A stretch of 52,392 nucleotides of DNA from an uncultured Clostridium sp. (GTDB lineage: Bacteria; Bacillota; Clostridia; TANB77; CAG-508): the NCBI GenBank assembly GCA_946500265.1, contig CAMMVE010000009.1, positions 1-52,392 on the forward strand, given 5' to 3'. Shown here piece after piece: positions 35,128 through 44,060 of the stretch (position 1 is its first letter; each line of letters opens with the position of its first letter). A program made the position numbers and the translations under genes. The notes under the pieces were generated by a model. It did not search any database and had not been told where the DNA came from. It was given only the letters and a program-made list of their open reading frames with translations.

Positions 35128-36984
35128 TTATCTTCCGGCCGCCGCCACCTCCGACCACCGGCCTCCTCCTCCGCCTCCTGAGAAGCCACCGCCACCTCCG
35201 GTTGCAGATGAGTATGATGATGAAATTGATGAGCTTATTGCACTATTAAAGCTTGTTGAGAAGTTACTATGATACATGAAATACATATATGCTGATGCAC
35301 TTACATCCATTTGATCTATATTTGGATATACTGTTTTTAACTGTTCTAATACTTTGTCTGCTATTCCAAATGCTGTTGCATATACTAAATATTTTTCCCA
35401 AACTTCTATTGCAGGTACTTCTTTTTCGTTTAGCAATGAGAAGTCTTCCATGTATTTTTTTAGTCCTTTCCATTTTTCTTTGCTATCTATTCCTTTTTGA
35501 GTTAATACATTTATTCTTTTCTTTATTTTAAAGCATAATATTCCATTAACTATTAAAGCTATAGATACAGGAAATGCAAACATTAAAACTATTATAGCAA
35601 ATACAAAATATAGTCCAGACATTGTTTGATATTTTATAAATTCTTCTTTATTGCTTTTATTCAATATTCCTTCTAGCACTAATTGGTCTTCTATATCTTT
35701 TCCACTTTGTTCTATAAGTTTTTGAACACTTGAACTATGTGAAGTAATATATTTTTCAAGTTGTTTTATTGTTATTTCTTCTTTCTTTTTCTCTACTCTG
35801 TATATAAAGTCTAATACTTTTTTCTCATCATTCTTCAATTTTTCGTCTGAAGGTTTTATTCTCTTTATATAAATTACATCTTTGTCTTTTTTATCTTTTT
35901 CTACTCTTAAATCTATATAATCTTTAAGCTTTAAGTCTAACATTGTTGCTGAGAATATTCTTCCAAAACTACTTGAAAATCCATAATATGCCTCTTGTAA
36001 AATGTATGCTGCTTCTCCTGGTGTTACATCTTTTGATGGTAAATCTCTAAAGTACTCTAATTCTTGTTCAGGTTTATATTTATTCAAAGTCTTTAATTTT
36101 TTTCCATATTTCACAGCTTTTACTATTAAAATTACTGTTATTACAATTATTGCTATAATCATAAGTATAGTTATGATTAGATCTTTAATCTCTTCTTGGC
36201 GTCTTCTGGCATTTGCTTCATTTGCCCATTCTGTTTCTTCTTGAACAACTTCTTCGTATCTATTTGTGCTATATGTACGGTTTGCATTTTCTATCATATA
36301 TGATGGAAATAATGTTCTTACCTCCACAAATCTTCCTGCATAAAAATTGTTTAATTCAAAAGTAATTTCATTAGTTGCAGTTGCATATATTTCTCCATTA
36401 AGTCCTTCTGTATGCCCCCAAACCTTTATATCTTCTGTGCTATTTGCAGATTCAGGAAGTTCTATAGTTCCTGTTATTTTATCTGCATCTATTTCAAAAT
36501 CTTCTCCTATAAACTGCCAATATAATTCTGCATAATCATTATATTTCGATATAGCATCTTCTACTGTATATGAAATTTCATAAGTCCTTGTATCTTCTTC
36601 ATCATCTAAGCCGACTCCCCATGCAATTTCAAAATCACCATTTGAGTTTACAAGTCCATAATAGCAGTCTTTTGTTACATGGTACATCTCTTCATCAATT
36701 TGATTAAACTCTTTGTTTGCAGTAACGTCTTTTACTTTTACATTATCTATAGATGAAAATTTAGTATTATCTAATTCAAATGTTTTAAATAAAGTATTAG
36801 TATCTTCTATTTCTATGTTCCAAGTTTCTACCACATCCATACTGCCATCATCATTAATTTTTGCATAAAAATTTAACTCATTTAAATTTAGATAGCTGTT
36901 TGCGGCTTTTGAAGGAATACATAATCCCATTAAAATTAGCAGCAAAATAAATATGCAAATTATCGATTTCTTGAAAATTTTCAT
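35128..36984 (-). CDS. DUF2207-family membrane protein
   Basis: This 618-residue protein starts at the ATG at 36984; the ribosome binding site is weak. It has a signal peptide (FKKSIICIFILLLILMGLC, cleavage near SKAA), then a secreted beta-rich DUF2207 domain (YAKINDDGSMDVVETWNIEI, YEISYTVEDAISKYNDYAELYW). A membrane helix is near residue 270 and two more near 470-510, flanking a cytoplasmic region. The end is a low-complexity tail of Ser then Gly (GGGGGFSGGGGGGR), as is usual for the family. The last nine residues (WSEVAAAGR) look like the glycine tract read in a shifted frame, so a small indel in the GC-rich 35130-35210 segment is likely. Function unknown. Confidence 0.85.
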   Translation of the reverse strand: MKIFKKSIICIFILLLILMGLCIPSKAANSYLNLNELNFYAKINDDGSMDVVETWNIEIEDTNTLFKTFELDNTKFSSIDNVKVKDVTANKEFNQIDEEMYHVTKDCYYGLVNSNGDFEIAWGVGLDDEEDTRTYEISYTVEDAISKYNDYAELYWQFIGEDFEIDADKITGTIELPESANSTEDIKVWGHTEGLNGEIYATATNEITFELNNFYAGRFVEVRTLFPSYMIENANRTYSTNRYEEVVQEETEWANEANARRRQEEIKDLIITILMIIAIIVITVILIVKAVKYGKKLKTLNKYKPEQELEYFRDLPSKDVTPGEAAYILQEAYYGFSSSFGRIFSATMLDLKLKDYIDLRVEKDKKDKDVIYIKRIKPSDEKLKNDEKKVLDFIYRVEKKKEEITIKQLEKYITSHSSSVQKLIEQSGKDIEDQLVLEGILNKSNKEEFIKYQTMSGLYFVFAIIVLMFAFPVSIALIVNGILCFKIKKRINVLTQKGIDSKEKWKGLKKYMEDFSLLNEKEVPAIEVWEKYLVYATAFGIADKVLEQLKTVYPNIDQMDVSASAYMYFMYHSNFSTSFNSAISSSISSSYSSATGGGGGFSGGGGGGRWSEVAAAGR

Positions 36985-37080
36985 AAGCAATTCTAGTGAT
37001 ATTTTACTATAAATCTTTTAACATGCATTAAAAAGCTTAAGGCATCTAAGTAAAACCTCACTTTCCCCTTTCTTTTTATT

Positions 37081-37521
37081 TTAACTTAATAATTTTTTAA
37101 CAACTTCGTTTATTGTTTTTCCATCTGATGCTGCACCTATTTTCTCTTTTGCACTTTTCATAACTTTTCCCATATCTTTCATTGAAGTTGCACCAACTTC
37201 TGAAATAACTGCCTTCACAATTGTTTCTACCTCTTCTATAGATAATTGCTTAGGTAAATATTCTGCTAGAATTGCTATTTCTTCTTTTATTTCATTAATC
37301 AAATCTTCCCTACCACTTTTTTCATAATCTGCTAGTGCATCTTTTCTTTTTTTAGATTCTTTAGCAATGATATCTATTATTTGTTCATCTTCTAAAGTAA
37401 TATGCTTATCTTTTTCAACTTGCAAAATGGCAGCTCTTACCATTTGAATAACATTTTTTCTAACTACATTTTTCTCTTTCATGCAGTTTTTTAAATCTTC
37501 TAACAATTTTTCTTTTAACAT
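37081..37521 (-). CDS. YqeY/GatB-like domain protein
   Basis: The ATG at 37521 lies eight bases after AAGGAG and gives 146 residues. The sequence LLEDLKNCMKEKNVVRKNVIQMVRAAI, the central KRKDALADYEKSGREDLINEIKEEIAILAEYLPKQL and the end GKVMKSAKEKIGAASDGKTINEVVKKLL are the standard features of YqeY, an all-helical protein that shares the tRNA-binding tail of GatB. A role connected with tRNA amidation is assumed for the family but not proven. It often neighbours rpsU; here rpsU is 15 kb away. Confidence 0.92.
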   Translation of the reverse strand: MLKEKLLEDLKNCMKEKNVVRKNVIQMVRAAILQVEKDKHITLEDEQIIDIIAKESKKRKDALADYEKSGREDLINEIKEEIAILAEYLPKQLSIEEVETIVKAVISEVGATSMKDMGKVMKSAKEKIGAASDGKTINEVVKKLLS

Positions 37522-37704
37522 AATTTTCACTCCTTTATAGTCTTAATAATTTAATATTTTTTAAAAAAGCAATAAATTCTTACTTTTTCAAAGCAGTTCT
37601 ATTATATCATATTACTTTAATTTATGTATATGTTTTTTATATTTAAAAAAATTACATAAAATTGTAATATTTTTATAATATTTTGCATATACTATAAGAA
37701 AGGC

Positions 37705-37823
37705 GTGCGTTAGCGAAAGCAAAGCTTTCGACGCACATATGTGCATTTCGCTTCGCGAATATGCACAGCCTAGTGAAACCTAACCTTGTTGTATAGCAAA
37801 AATCTTCGATTTTTCCTATACAA
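37705..37823. ncRNA. Cluster of three stable hairpins, possible structured RNA
   Basis: Hairpin 1 (37705-37736) pairs GTGCGT and CGAAAGC with GCTTTCG and ACGCAC. Hairpin 2 (37740-37767) pairs TGTGCAT and TTCGC with GCGAA and ATGCACA around TTC. Hairpin 3 (37789-37823) pairs TTGTATAG and AAAAATC with GATTTTT and CTATACAA around TTC. Two of the loops are cTTCg-type. The first 70 bases are much richer in GC than the surroundings. The spacer between hairpins 2 and 3 contains AGTGAAACC, as in the palindromic repeats. It could be a small RNA, a multi-hairpin repeat element or a terminator group; strand cannot be fixed. Confidence 0.5.
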
Positions 37824-37885
37824 TAATAAATAATGTTAATATTATTGATTTATTTATATTTTTTAAAATTATACTGCAAATAATA

Positions 37886-37914
37886 TTGACACTGATAACA
37901 TAAAGTAGTATAAT
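37886..37914 (+). promoter_or_regulatory. Consensus promoter of the initiator tRNA gene
   Basis: TTGACA (37886-37891) and TATAAT (37909-37914) are separated by exactly 17 bases. Both hexamers are perfect sigma-A consensus. Transcription would start only about 10 bases before the mature tRNA end. Confidence 0.88.
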
Positions 37915-37930
37915 TATTTTGTTAACACAT

Positions 37931-38006
37931 CGCGGGGTGGAGCAGTTGGCAGCTCGTTGGGCTCATAACCCAAAGGTCGTAAGTTCGAGTCTTACCCCCG
38001 CAACCA
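37931..38006 (+). tRNA. Initiator tRNA-fMet (CAT anticodon)
   Basis: It is a complete cloverleaf with anticodon loop CTCATAA. The first acceptor pair is a C-A mismatch (CGCGGGG against CCCCGCA), and three G-C pairs (GGG/CCC) close the anticodon stem. These are the two hallmarks of the bacterial initiator. CCA is encoded. Confidence 0.95.
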
Positions 38007-38013
38007 AAATCAT

Positions 38014-38050
38014 AAAAGTTATCGAGAAATAATTTTTCTCGATAACTTTT
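38014..38050. terminator. Bidirectional terminator between tRNA-fMet and comEA
   Basis: AAAAGTTATCGAGAAA pairs with TTTCTCGATAACTTTT around a short loop. T-runs are present on both strands, so it can end both the tRNA transcript and the comEA transcript from the other side. Confidence 0.88.
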
Positions 38051-38057
38051 TACTGTA

Positions 38058-38774
38058 TTATACACAAATATCTTCTTTAATATCTTCAAATTTTGAATTT
38101 CCAATTCCTTTTACATTTTGAATGTCTTCTATACTTTTAAACTCTCCATTTTCTTTCCTGAAATCAATTATTCTTTGCGCAAGTGCTGGACCTATTCCAG
38201 GAAGCCCATCTAATTCACTTTGGCTAGCAGTGTTAATGTTCACTTTATTTCCCTCCTTTTGCTCTTTATTATTTAAATTGCTATCACTGTTATTATCCCC
38301 ATTTCCACTCCATATATACTCTGATATTTTTTCATTTTTATTTGGTATATATATTTTCTGCCCATCTTCTACTTTGTATGCCAAATTTACCTGTGACAAA
38401 TCTGCCTGCTTAGTTTCGCCTCCTGCTTTTTCAATTGCATCAATAATTCTGTCACCCAAGTTTAATTGTACTACTCCAGGCTTTTTAACCTCTCCTGTAA
38501 TATGTATATAAATTTTAATAACATTATCGTTTCCGTTTTCTAACATAGCATTTCCCATTGTTATATCTTCTTGATCAATGTTCTCAGCCCCTGTAGTATT
38601 ATTTTCTTTCATGTCTGTTTCTTTTATTTCAGCAGAATTATTTTCCGAAATTAATTCTTCAAACTCCATTTGGTTATTATTATTTTCTGAAAGCATATAC
38701 ACAATAAATAGTATAGTTATCAATACTACTGCTGTAACTGCAATAATTATTTTTTTCTTTTTATCCAATTCCAT
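38058..38774 (-). CDS. comEA: ComEA-like DNA-binding competence protein
   Basis: This is a 238-residue protein with a GGAAGAG site. One membrane anchor (about 8-28) is followed by an acidic linker, an SLBB domain (IYIHITGEVKKPGVVQLNLGDRIIDAIEKAGG, about 87-120) and a C-terminal helix-hairpin-helix pair (VNINTASQSELDGLPGIGPALAQRIIDFR and FKSIEDIQNVKGIGNSKFEDI). This is the ComEA layout: an extracytoplasmic receptor that binds double-stranded DNA for uptake. No comEC, comEB or pilin genes of the competence type are in the window. The gene alone does not show that the organism is competent. Confidence 0.9.
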   Translation of the reverse strand: MELDKKKKIIIAVTAVVLITILFIVYMLSENNNNQMEFEELISENNSAEIKETDMKENNTTGAENIDQEDITMGNAMLENGNDNVIKIYIHITGEVKKPGVVQLNLGDRIIDAIEKAGGETKQADLSQVNLAYKVEDGQKIYIPNKNEKISEYIWSGNGDNNSDSNLNNKEQKEGNKVNINTASQSELDGLPGIGPALAQRIIDFRKENGEFKSIEDIQNVKGIGNSKFEDIKEDICV

Positions 38775-38948
38775 TTTTATCTCTTCCTTTCTAAAATTAT
38801 ATTTATATTACTATTTGTGGGTTACTGATTAATGTTATTTAAACAGTAACATTTATTTCTTATTTTTTCTAAAACATATTGAATTTTTATCTGATTTAAT
38901 ATATATTATTACATTATATAGGGTTGTTTTACAAAATAAGGGGGCTAT

Positions 38949-40316
38949 ATGAGACGACTTAACAAAATAGTATTTTTTACTATTATTTTCACTTTGATTG
39001 CATTGATAATTATGCCAATGAATTTTCTTTTGGCAGCTGATATAGATAATGGAAATTTTAATCCTGATAACCTAACTACCAATTCTCCATCTGTTCTACT
39101 TATGGATGCATCTTCTGGCAATTTGTTATATGCTAAAAATATATTCGAAAAAAAATACCCAGCCAGCACAACTAAACTAATGACAGCAATACTTGCTCTT
39201 GAAAATTGCAAACTTGATGATGTTGCTACTGTAAGCCATAATGCAATTTTTTCAATTCCAGTTGGTTATTCTCATGCCAGCCTAAAAGAAGGTGAAGAAC
39301 TTACTATTGAGCAATTATTAAATGTTCTGTTAATCCCATCAGCCAATGATGCCGCAATTGTATTAGCTGAACATATTGCAGGTTCTGTAGAAAAATTTGC
39401 AGATATGATGAACGCAAAGGCTAAAGAATTAGGATGCTTAAATACTCATTTTGTTAATCCAAATGGTGTACATGATGATAATCATTATTCAACAGCTTAT
39501 GATATGGCTTTAATTGGTAGATATGCAATGAAATTTGATGATATTACAAGAATTTCAATGGTGACTCAATATACTCTTCCTAAAACAAATAAATACAACA
39601 AAGAAGATAGAATATTTAATACTACAAATGGGTTAGTTACAAAAAACGATGAATACTATTATCCAGAAGCAATTGGTTTAAAAACTGGTTATACGGATAA
39701 ATCTGGTTATTGCATTGTTACATCTGCTAAAAAAGGTGATGTTGAGCTTTTAGAAGTTGTTATGGGTAGTGATACTATTGATGATAGATATTCTGACTGT
39801 ATTAAGCTATTTGATTATGGGTTTGAGAACTATTCTTATCAAAATCTTGTTAGTTCCAGTGAATTAATTGATACTATTGAAGTTGATGGTGCTACTAAAG
39901 AAACTAAATCATTAGATATTGTTGCCAAAAGTGATATTGACATTCTGCTAAAGAATAACATTGATGTCAATGGAATAGAACCTTCTATAGAAATTAATGA
40001 TAATATCTCTGCTCCTGTTTCGGAAGGTGCAGTAGTCGGTAAAATTTCTTTTGAAATAGATGGAAAAACCTATTCTACTGATTTAATAGCAAATGAAGAT
40101 GTAGAAGCAACAAATTTTGAAACTATAGTTTTTAGAGTTTTACTTATATTTTTAATTTTATATTTATTGGTGATAATTTTAAAAAGAATAAATAAACCAC
40201 ATGATAGAAATAGCAATATGAAATCAACAAGGCATTCTAAAACGAAAAAAGCTAAAAGAATTAAATCAAAAAAGGGTGGAAGATATAAATTTACTCAAAT
40301 TAGTGAGTATTTATAA
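38949..40316 (+). CDS. D-Ala-D-Ala carboxypeptidase (peptidase S11), C-terminally anchored
   Basis: This is a 455-residue protein with an AGGGGG site five bases before the ATG. A signal peptide (LNKIVFFTIIFTLIALIIM, cleavage near LLAA) is followed by the S11 motifs YPASTTKLM (SxxK), SAN and KTGYT. A beta domain of the PBP5 type comes next, then a C-terminal membrane helix (TIVFRVLLIFLILYLLVIIL) and a very basic tail (RHSKTKKAKRIKSKKGGR). The basic cytoplasmic tail is unusual compared with the 2305 enzyme, which has no such anchor. The gene is divergent from comEA and ends at a strong terminator. Confidence 0.93.
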   Translation: MRRLNKIVFFTIIFTLIALIIMPMNFLLAADIDNGNFNPDNLTTNSPSVLLMDASSGNLLYAKNIFEKKYPASTTKLMTAILALENCKLDDVATVSHNAIFSIPVGYSHASLKEGEELTIEQLLNVLLIPSANDAAIVLAEHIAGSVEKFADMMNAKAKELGCLNTHFVNPNGVHDDNHYSTAYDMALIGRYAMKFDDITRISMVTQYTLPKTNKYNKEDRIFNTTNGLVTKNDEYYYPEAIGLKTGYTDKSGYCIVTSAKKGDVELLEVVMGSDTIDDRYSDCIKLFDYGFENYSYQNLVSSSELIDTIEVDGATKETKSLDIVAKSDIDILLKNNIDVNGIEPSIEINDNISAPVSEGAVVGKISFEIDGKTYSTDLIANEDVEATNFETIVFRVLLIFLILYLLVIILKRINKPHDRNSNMKSTRHSKTKKAKRIKSKKGGRYKFTQISEYL

Positions 40317-40330
40317 TTTTAATATAGAGA

Positions 40331-40358
40331 TTGCTTAGGTGTAAAAACACCCAAGCAA
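40331..40358. terminator. Bidirectional terminator between dac and lcp genes
   Basis: TTGCTTAGGTG pairs with CACCCAAGCAA around a TAAAAA loop, with a TTTTATT tail on the plus strand. It serves the converging carboxypeptidase and LCP genes. Confidence 0.85.
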
Positions 40359-40367
40359 TTTTATTAA

Positions 40368-41753
40368 TTACATTACATAGTCTGTACCTATTATTATAGT
40401 TACTTTTGAAGTTGCACTTGCATCTCCAGTTGATACATTTTCTATTCCTGCAATTTCTTTTATTTTCTCCAAACTTGATTCTGGAGTATTGTCCCTATCT
40501 ATTATTGTTGTATTACTAGTTATAGATGTATTACCAGTTTGCGCTACTGTGAATCCTTCTGCTTCTAATCTTTTTACCACTTCACTTAAATTATTTGTAT
40601 CTCCACTTCCGTTTAATACTTCTACAGTAATTTCTGATTCATCTATAATATTTTCATTACTTGTACTATTTGAATCTACGGTATTTCCTTCTATAGTATT
40701 CGTATCTGTACCATTTTCATCTTCTAGTTTAGCACCATAGAATAATTCGTTTATTGTTTGTTCCGCTTCTTCTTCAGCTGGGAAGTAAAACCATAATCCA
40801 TTTGGTGCTTGTCCTGATTCTCCAGGTAATGTTGCTGTTTTTAAATCATCTATTTTAAAATCAATTACATATGGTACATAATCTTTTATTGCATCAAAGT
40901 CTAAGTTTGTCTCAACATATTTTTCCATTATATCTAAGAAACTTAGTATTGTATTTATATCCATTTTTCCTAAGCATTGCTCAATTAAAGCTGTAAGAAA
41001 CGCTCTTTGTGTTTTCATTCTGCCTAGGTCTTCCCCACCATATTCATATGGATATGTAGTTCCATCAGAATTATGTCTAAAACGTACTACTTGTTCTGCC
41101 TTATCTCCATCTAATAATTGATATCCTGCTTTTAAATCTATATATAGGTTTTGTCTTTTATCAGTATAATGCATGTCAATTGGAACATCAAAATATACTC
41201 CACCAATTTCATCAACTAGGACTTTTAGAGCTTCAGTATCAACTTTTAAATAATATTGTACATTAATTCCTGTAAGCTCTCTAACTTCTTTTAATGTGTT
41301 TTCTGCTCCATTTTGATATACTGCATTAATTTTATCCAATGTGCTAGCATAATTAACATCATTACCTATAAATGTATCTCTAGGTATTGATAATAACGCT
41401 GCTTCTTGAGTTTTAGGATCATATGATGCAAGCATTATAGTATCTGTCAAATTTTCACTTTGTCCTAAAATTAGGCAATATAATTTTTCAAGCTTGTTTA
41501 CAGTATCATTGTCATGTCCAAGACTTGTTTTTAATACTCCTTGCATTCCTCCGCCATTCTGTACAACTTTTACTGCAAAAACAGCTCCGCATATGATAAG
41601 AATTAGTAATATTATTAAAAATATTCTTAGTCCAATGTGCTTTTTCTTCTTTTTATTATTCTTCTTATTATTCTTATCCTTATTTTTGTTTTTATTTTCT
41701 ACCCTATTTTTCCCCTTATTTTCGATATCTTCTTCTTTAGATTTCTTTTCCAA
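40368..41753 (-). CDS. LytR-CpsA-Psr (LCP) family cell-wall glycopolymer ligase
   Basis: The start is a TTG nine bases after GGAG; it gives 461 residues. A Lys-rich cytoplasmic N-terminus is followed by one membrane helix (about 43-66) and the LCP domain: DTIMLASYDPKTQEAALLSIPRDTFI, LDKINAVYQNGAE, VVRFRHNSDG and the YGGEDLGRMKTQRAF segment. Conserved Arg and Asp residues of the pyrophosphate-binding pocket are present. A C-terminal LytR_C domain (ITVEVLNGSG, about 360-450) follows. LCP proteins attach teichoic-acid-like or capsular polymers to peptidoglycan from lipid carriers. Confidence 0.93.
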   Translation of the reverse strand: MEKKSKEEDIENKGKNRVENKNKNKDKNNKKNNKKKKKHIGLRIFLIILLILIICGAVFAVKVVQNGGGMQGVLKTSLGHDNDTVNKLEKLYCLILGQSENLTDTIMLASYDPKTQEAALLSIPRDTFIGNDVNYASTLDKINAVYQNGAENTLKEVRELTGINVQYYLKVDTEALKVLVDEIGGVYFDVPIDMHYTDKRQNLYIDLKAGYQLLDGDKAEQVVRFRHNSDGTTYPYEYGGEDLGRMKTQRAFLTALIEQCLGKMDINTILSFLDIMEKYVETNLDFDAIKDYVPYVIDFKIDDLKTATLPGESGQAPNGLWFYFPAEEEAEQTINELFYGAKLEDENGTDTNTIEGNTVDSNSTSNENIIDESEITVEVLNGSGDTNNLSEVVKRLEAEGFTVAQTGNTSITSNTTIIDRDNTPESSLEKIKEIAGIENVSTGDASATSKVTIIIGTDYVM

Positions 41754-41911
41754 TACAATTCACTCCTATTTATATGGTATGGAATACATTATACTAAATT
41801 TCTTCCAGAATATCAACATATTATTCTATAAATTTACTTGATTTTCCAAATTTTATCATACTTTGATTCTTATATACAAGAAAAAAGTTATATTTTTGGC
41901 AATTTAAAAAA

Positions 41912-41954
41912 GTGAAACTCTTGGAACAGATTGAAATCTGTCCCCTCGTTTCAC
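41912..41954. repeat. Intergenic palindrome, GTGAAAC/GGGGACAG family
   Basis: GTGAAAC, TCTTGG, AACAGATT, GAAATCTGT, CCCCTC and GTTTCAC in order. Both outer arms are intact. It lies in the 251-bp gap between cvpA and the LCP gene, which otherwise holds nothing I recognise. Confidence 0.85.
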
Positions 41955-42004
41955 TTTTTTAAAATTACAGTATCTTGTCCTTTGAAAGTAATTAATAAAA
42001 TAAA

Positions 42005-42643
42005 TTAGAATATTATCTTTAATAATAAGTTGTTATTATACATCATACTACCTATAGTAGAATTATCTATAGCATTTGCTATATCTCCACTCATCATTGG
42101 CGATACAAATGATATAATTGCTAGTACTACATATACTATAATTAATCCCTCTAATAGACCATATATAACTCCACCTAGCTTATCAAATTGTTTAATTATA
42201 GGTAGTTTAGCAATAAGAGATGTTATAAATCTTAATAGAATTAATAATATTCTAGCTACTATGAATAATGCAATCCATGTTCCTGCTTTTACTATAGTTA
42301 ATGATACCTCTCTTGCTGTACTATCTACAACTGTTTCCTTTGCACTATCTGATGCCTCGTCTACTTTTTGTCCTATATAATCTGTAATTGTCTCAGGCAT
42401 AGCAGCTTCGCCATTTTCTTCTTCTGACAAAATTGCATTTCTTATAGATGTTTCTATGTTTTCATCTATCTCTGTATTGTTAATTATTAAATTAGATACT
42501 GGAACAAATAGTATAAAAGCTATTATAACCGATAATACGAATGATAATATCTTTATTAACGATCCAGTAAGTCCTCTTATATATCCAATAACTATGCATA
42601 ACACAATAATTGCTAAAATAATCAAATCAACTACAATTGTCAT
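42005..42643 (-). CDS. CvpA-family membrane protein
   Basis: The ATG at 42643 follows GGAGG by seven bases and gives 212 residues. There are four or more helices: VVDLIILAIIVLCIVIGYIRG, LIKILSFVLSVIIAFILFVPV, TWIALFIVARILLILL and IYGLLEGLIIVYVVLAIISF. The N-terminal GYIRGLTGSLIKI motif and the C-terminal GGVIYGLLEG are typical of CvpA (colicin V production) proteins. In other bacteria these contribute to envelope integrity. The loop between helices 2 and 3 is long and acidic. Confidence 0.85.
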   Translation of the reverse strand: MTIVVDLIILAIIVLCIVIGYIRGLTGSLIKILSFVLSVIIAFILFVPVSNLIINNTEIDENIETSIRNAILSEEENGEAAMPETITDYIGQKVDEASDSAKETVVDSTAREVSLTIVKAGTWIALFIVARILLILLRFITSLIAKLPIIKQFDKLGGVIYGLLEGLIIVYVVLAIISFVSPMMSGDIANAIDNSTIGSMMYNNNLLLKIIF

Positions 42644-42785
42644 TTTTGCACCTCCATTCTTCAAAATCATCTTTTCTTTACAAAATATTAAAATCAATAT
42701 TAATTATATAGGAGAATATCTCCATTTTTCATGCATTTTCCTTCGTGTTAATCCACAATGTTTGGAAAATATGTGTATAATTATG

Positions 42786-43985
42786 CTATAAATTTATCAA
42801 TTCAACCTTGTCATTATAAACTATACCTGCAACACCATTTCCTAAAATAACATCTTGAACTTCTTGTAGAGAACTATATCTTTTTAATAATCCTCCTCTT
42901 GTATTAATAAATTCTACTTCTTGTCCCAAATTAATTGCTACCACATCTCCAAAACTGTTTACGTCTTTTGCAGCTCCTTGAACTGTGTATACAACAGTTT
43001 TATCACTGGATGTACTCTTCATTTCAATAATTGTATTTGTATTAAAAAGTCCATCATTTTCTTCCACAGCTCTATAAATAAAGTTCTTTAAATTTATATT
43101 GCTAAAATTTATATGTTTTCCACTTTCATTAAGACTCAATAGCACTGTATTGTTTTGGTCTTTCAATTCTGTTATTTCACTATCATACATGCATATTATT
43201 TGATTATTATTATGGTATTCAATACCAACAATTAACTTATTATTATCTGCTGAAAATGTATAAATATTCTTCTCAGATGGATTCTGAATTGGAAGTACTC
43301 TTACGTGTGACTGAATTGTCGTTCCTGTAGTATCAACTTCTGCAAATGCCAAATTTTTATTGTCATTTGAAATGCTTGTATCTACAACTGTTGTTGTTGC
43401 ACGATATGTTTTAAATAATTCATTTCCTTCATTGTCAAAAGTAGCTATAACTGATTTATACGAAGTTCCTGTCAAAATTACACTTACATATCCATTTTCA
43501 TTCACATTTATTTTTGATATATTTCCATCAACATCTTTTGTCCACAAAATTTCCGAACCTGATATCAAATATAACTTTGAGCTATTTTTCTCACTAATTG
43601 CAAGATATTTATTGTTTACACTATAAACAGGATTATTTATCTCTAGATTAATCTCGTCTTCCAGATTTCCAGATGTATTATATTTCATAAGCTTATTTTC
43701 TGCTAATATACAAATATTTTTATTATATGTAAACACATTTATATTTGAGTCATAGTCAAGTGGTATTGAATTTAACTTTTCCTGAGTTATATTTTTTCTA
43801 AATAAATATTGATCCAAGAACTGCCTTACATCCCTGCTCGAATAATATAATATTGCTGTTATAGCTATAATAACAAGGATAATTCCAATTGATATAGATA
43901 TCGCTAACTTTTTTTTATTAATTTTTTTATGCTTTTTTTCTTTTTCTACATGTTCTTTATTATCTTTTTTTACTATATCTCTCAA
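42786..43985 (-). CDS. Membrane-anchored beta-propeller-like protein (DUF5711-like)
   Basis: I chose the TTG at 43985 because AAGGAGG lies seven bases upstream; the product has 399 residues. A Lys/Glu-rich cytoplasmic start and one membrane helix (about 28-50) are followed by an extracytoplasmic region of short beta repeats with recurrent SxD/NGxxVxxxTxxG patterns (NISKINVNENGYVSVI, NKNLAFAEVD), like a propeller. It resembles the DUF5711 proteins common in Clostridia, which I recall only by pattern. Neighbours are cvpA and ykvI on the same strand. Confidence 0.7.
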   Translation of the reverse strand: MRDIVKKDNKEHVEKEKKHKKINKKKLAISISIGIILVIIAITAILYYSSRDVRQFLDQYLFRKNITQEKLNSIPLDYDSNINVFTYNKNICILAENKLMKYNTSGNLEDEINLEINNPVYSVNNKYLAISEKNSSKLYLISGSEILWTKDVDGNISKINVNENGYVSVILTGTSYKSVIATFDNEGNELFKTYRATTTVVDTSISNDNKNLAFAEVDTTGTTIQSHVRVLPIQNPSEKNIYTFSADNNKLIVGIEYHNNNQIICMYDSEITELKDQNNTVLLSLNESGKHINFSNINLKNFIYRAVEENDGLFNTNTIIEMKSTSSDKTVVYTVQGAAKDVNSFGDVVAINLGQEVEFINTRGGLLKRYSSLQEVQDVILGNGVAGIVYNDKVELINL

Positions 43986-44060
43986 AATTCTTCCTCCTTT
44001 GCATACAATATTTATATCAGTTTTTTGAATTTTTTTCAATACTTTTACAGCAATTCATAT

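Noticed and set aside
35054..35272. Plus-strand Pro-rich reading frame
   Set aside because: It mirrors the glycine tail of the DUF2207 gene and begins in a repeat; no independent support.
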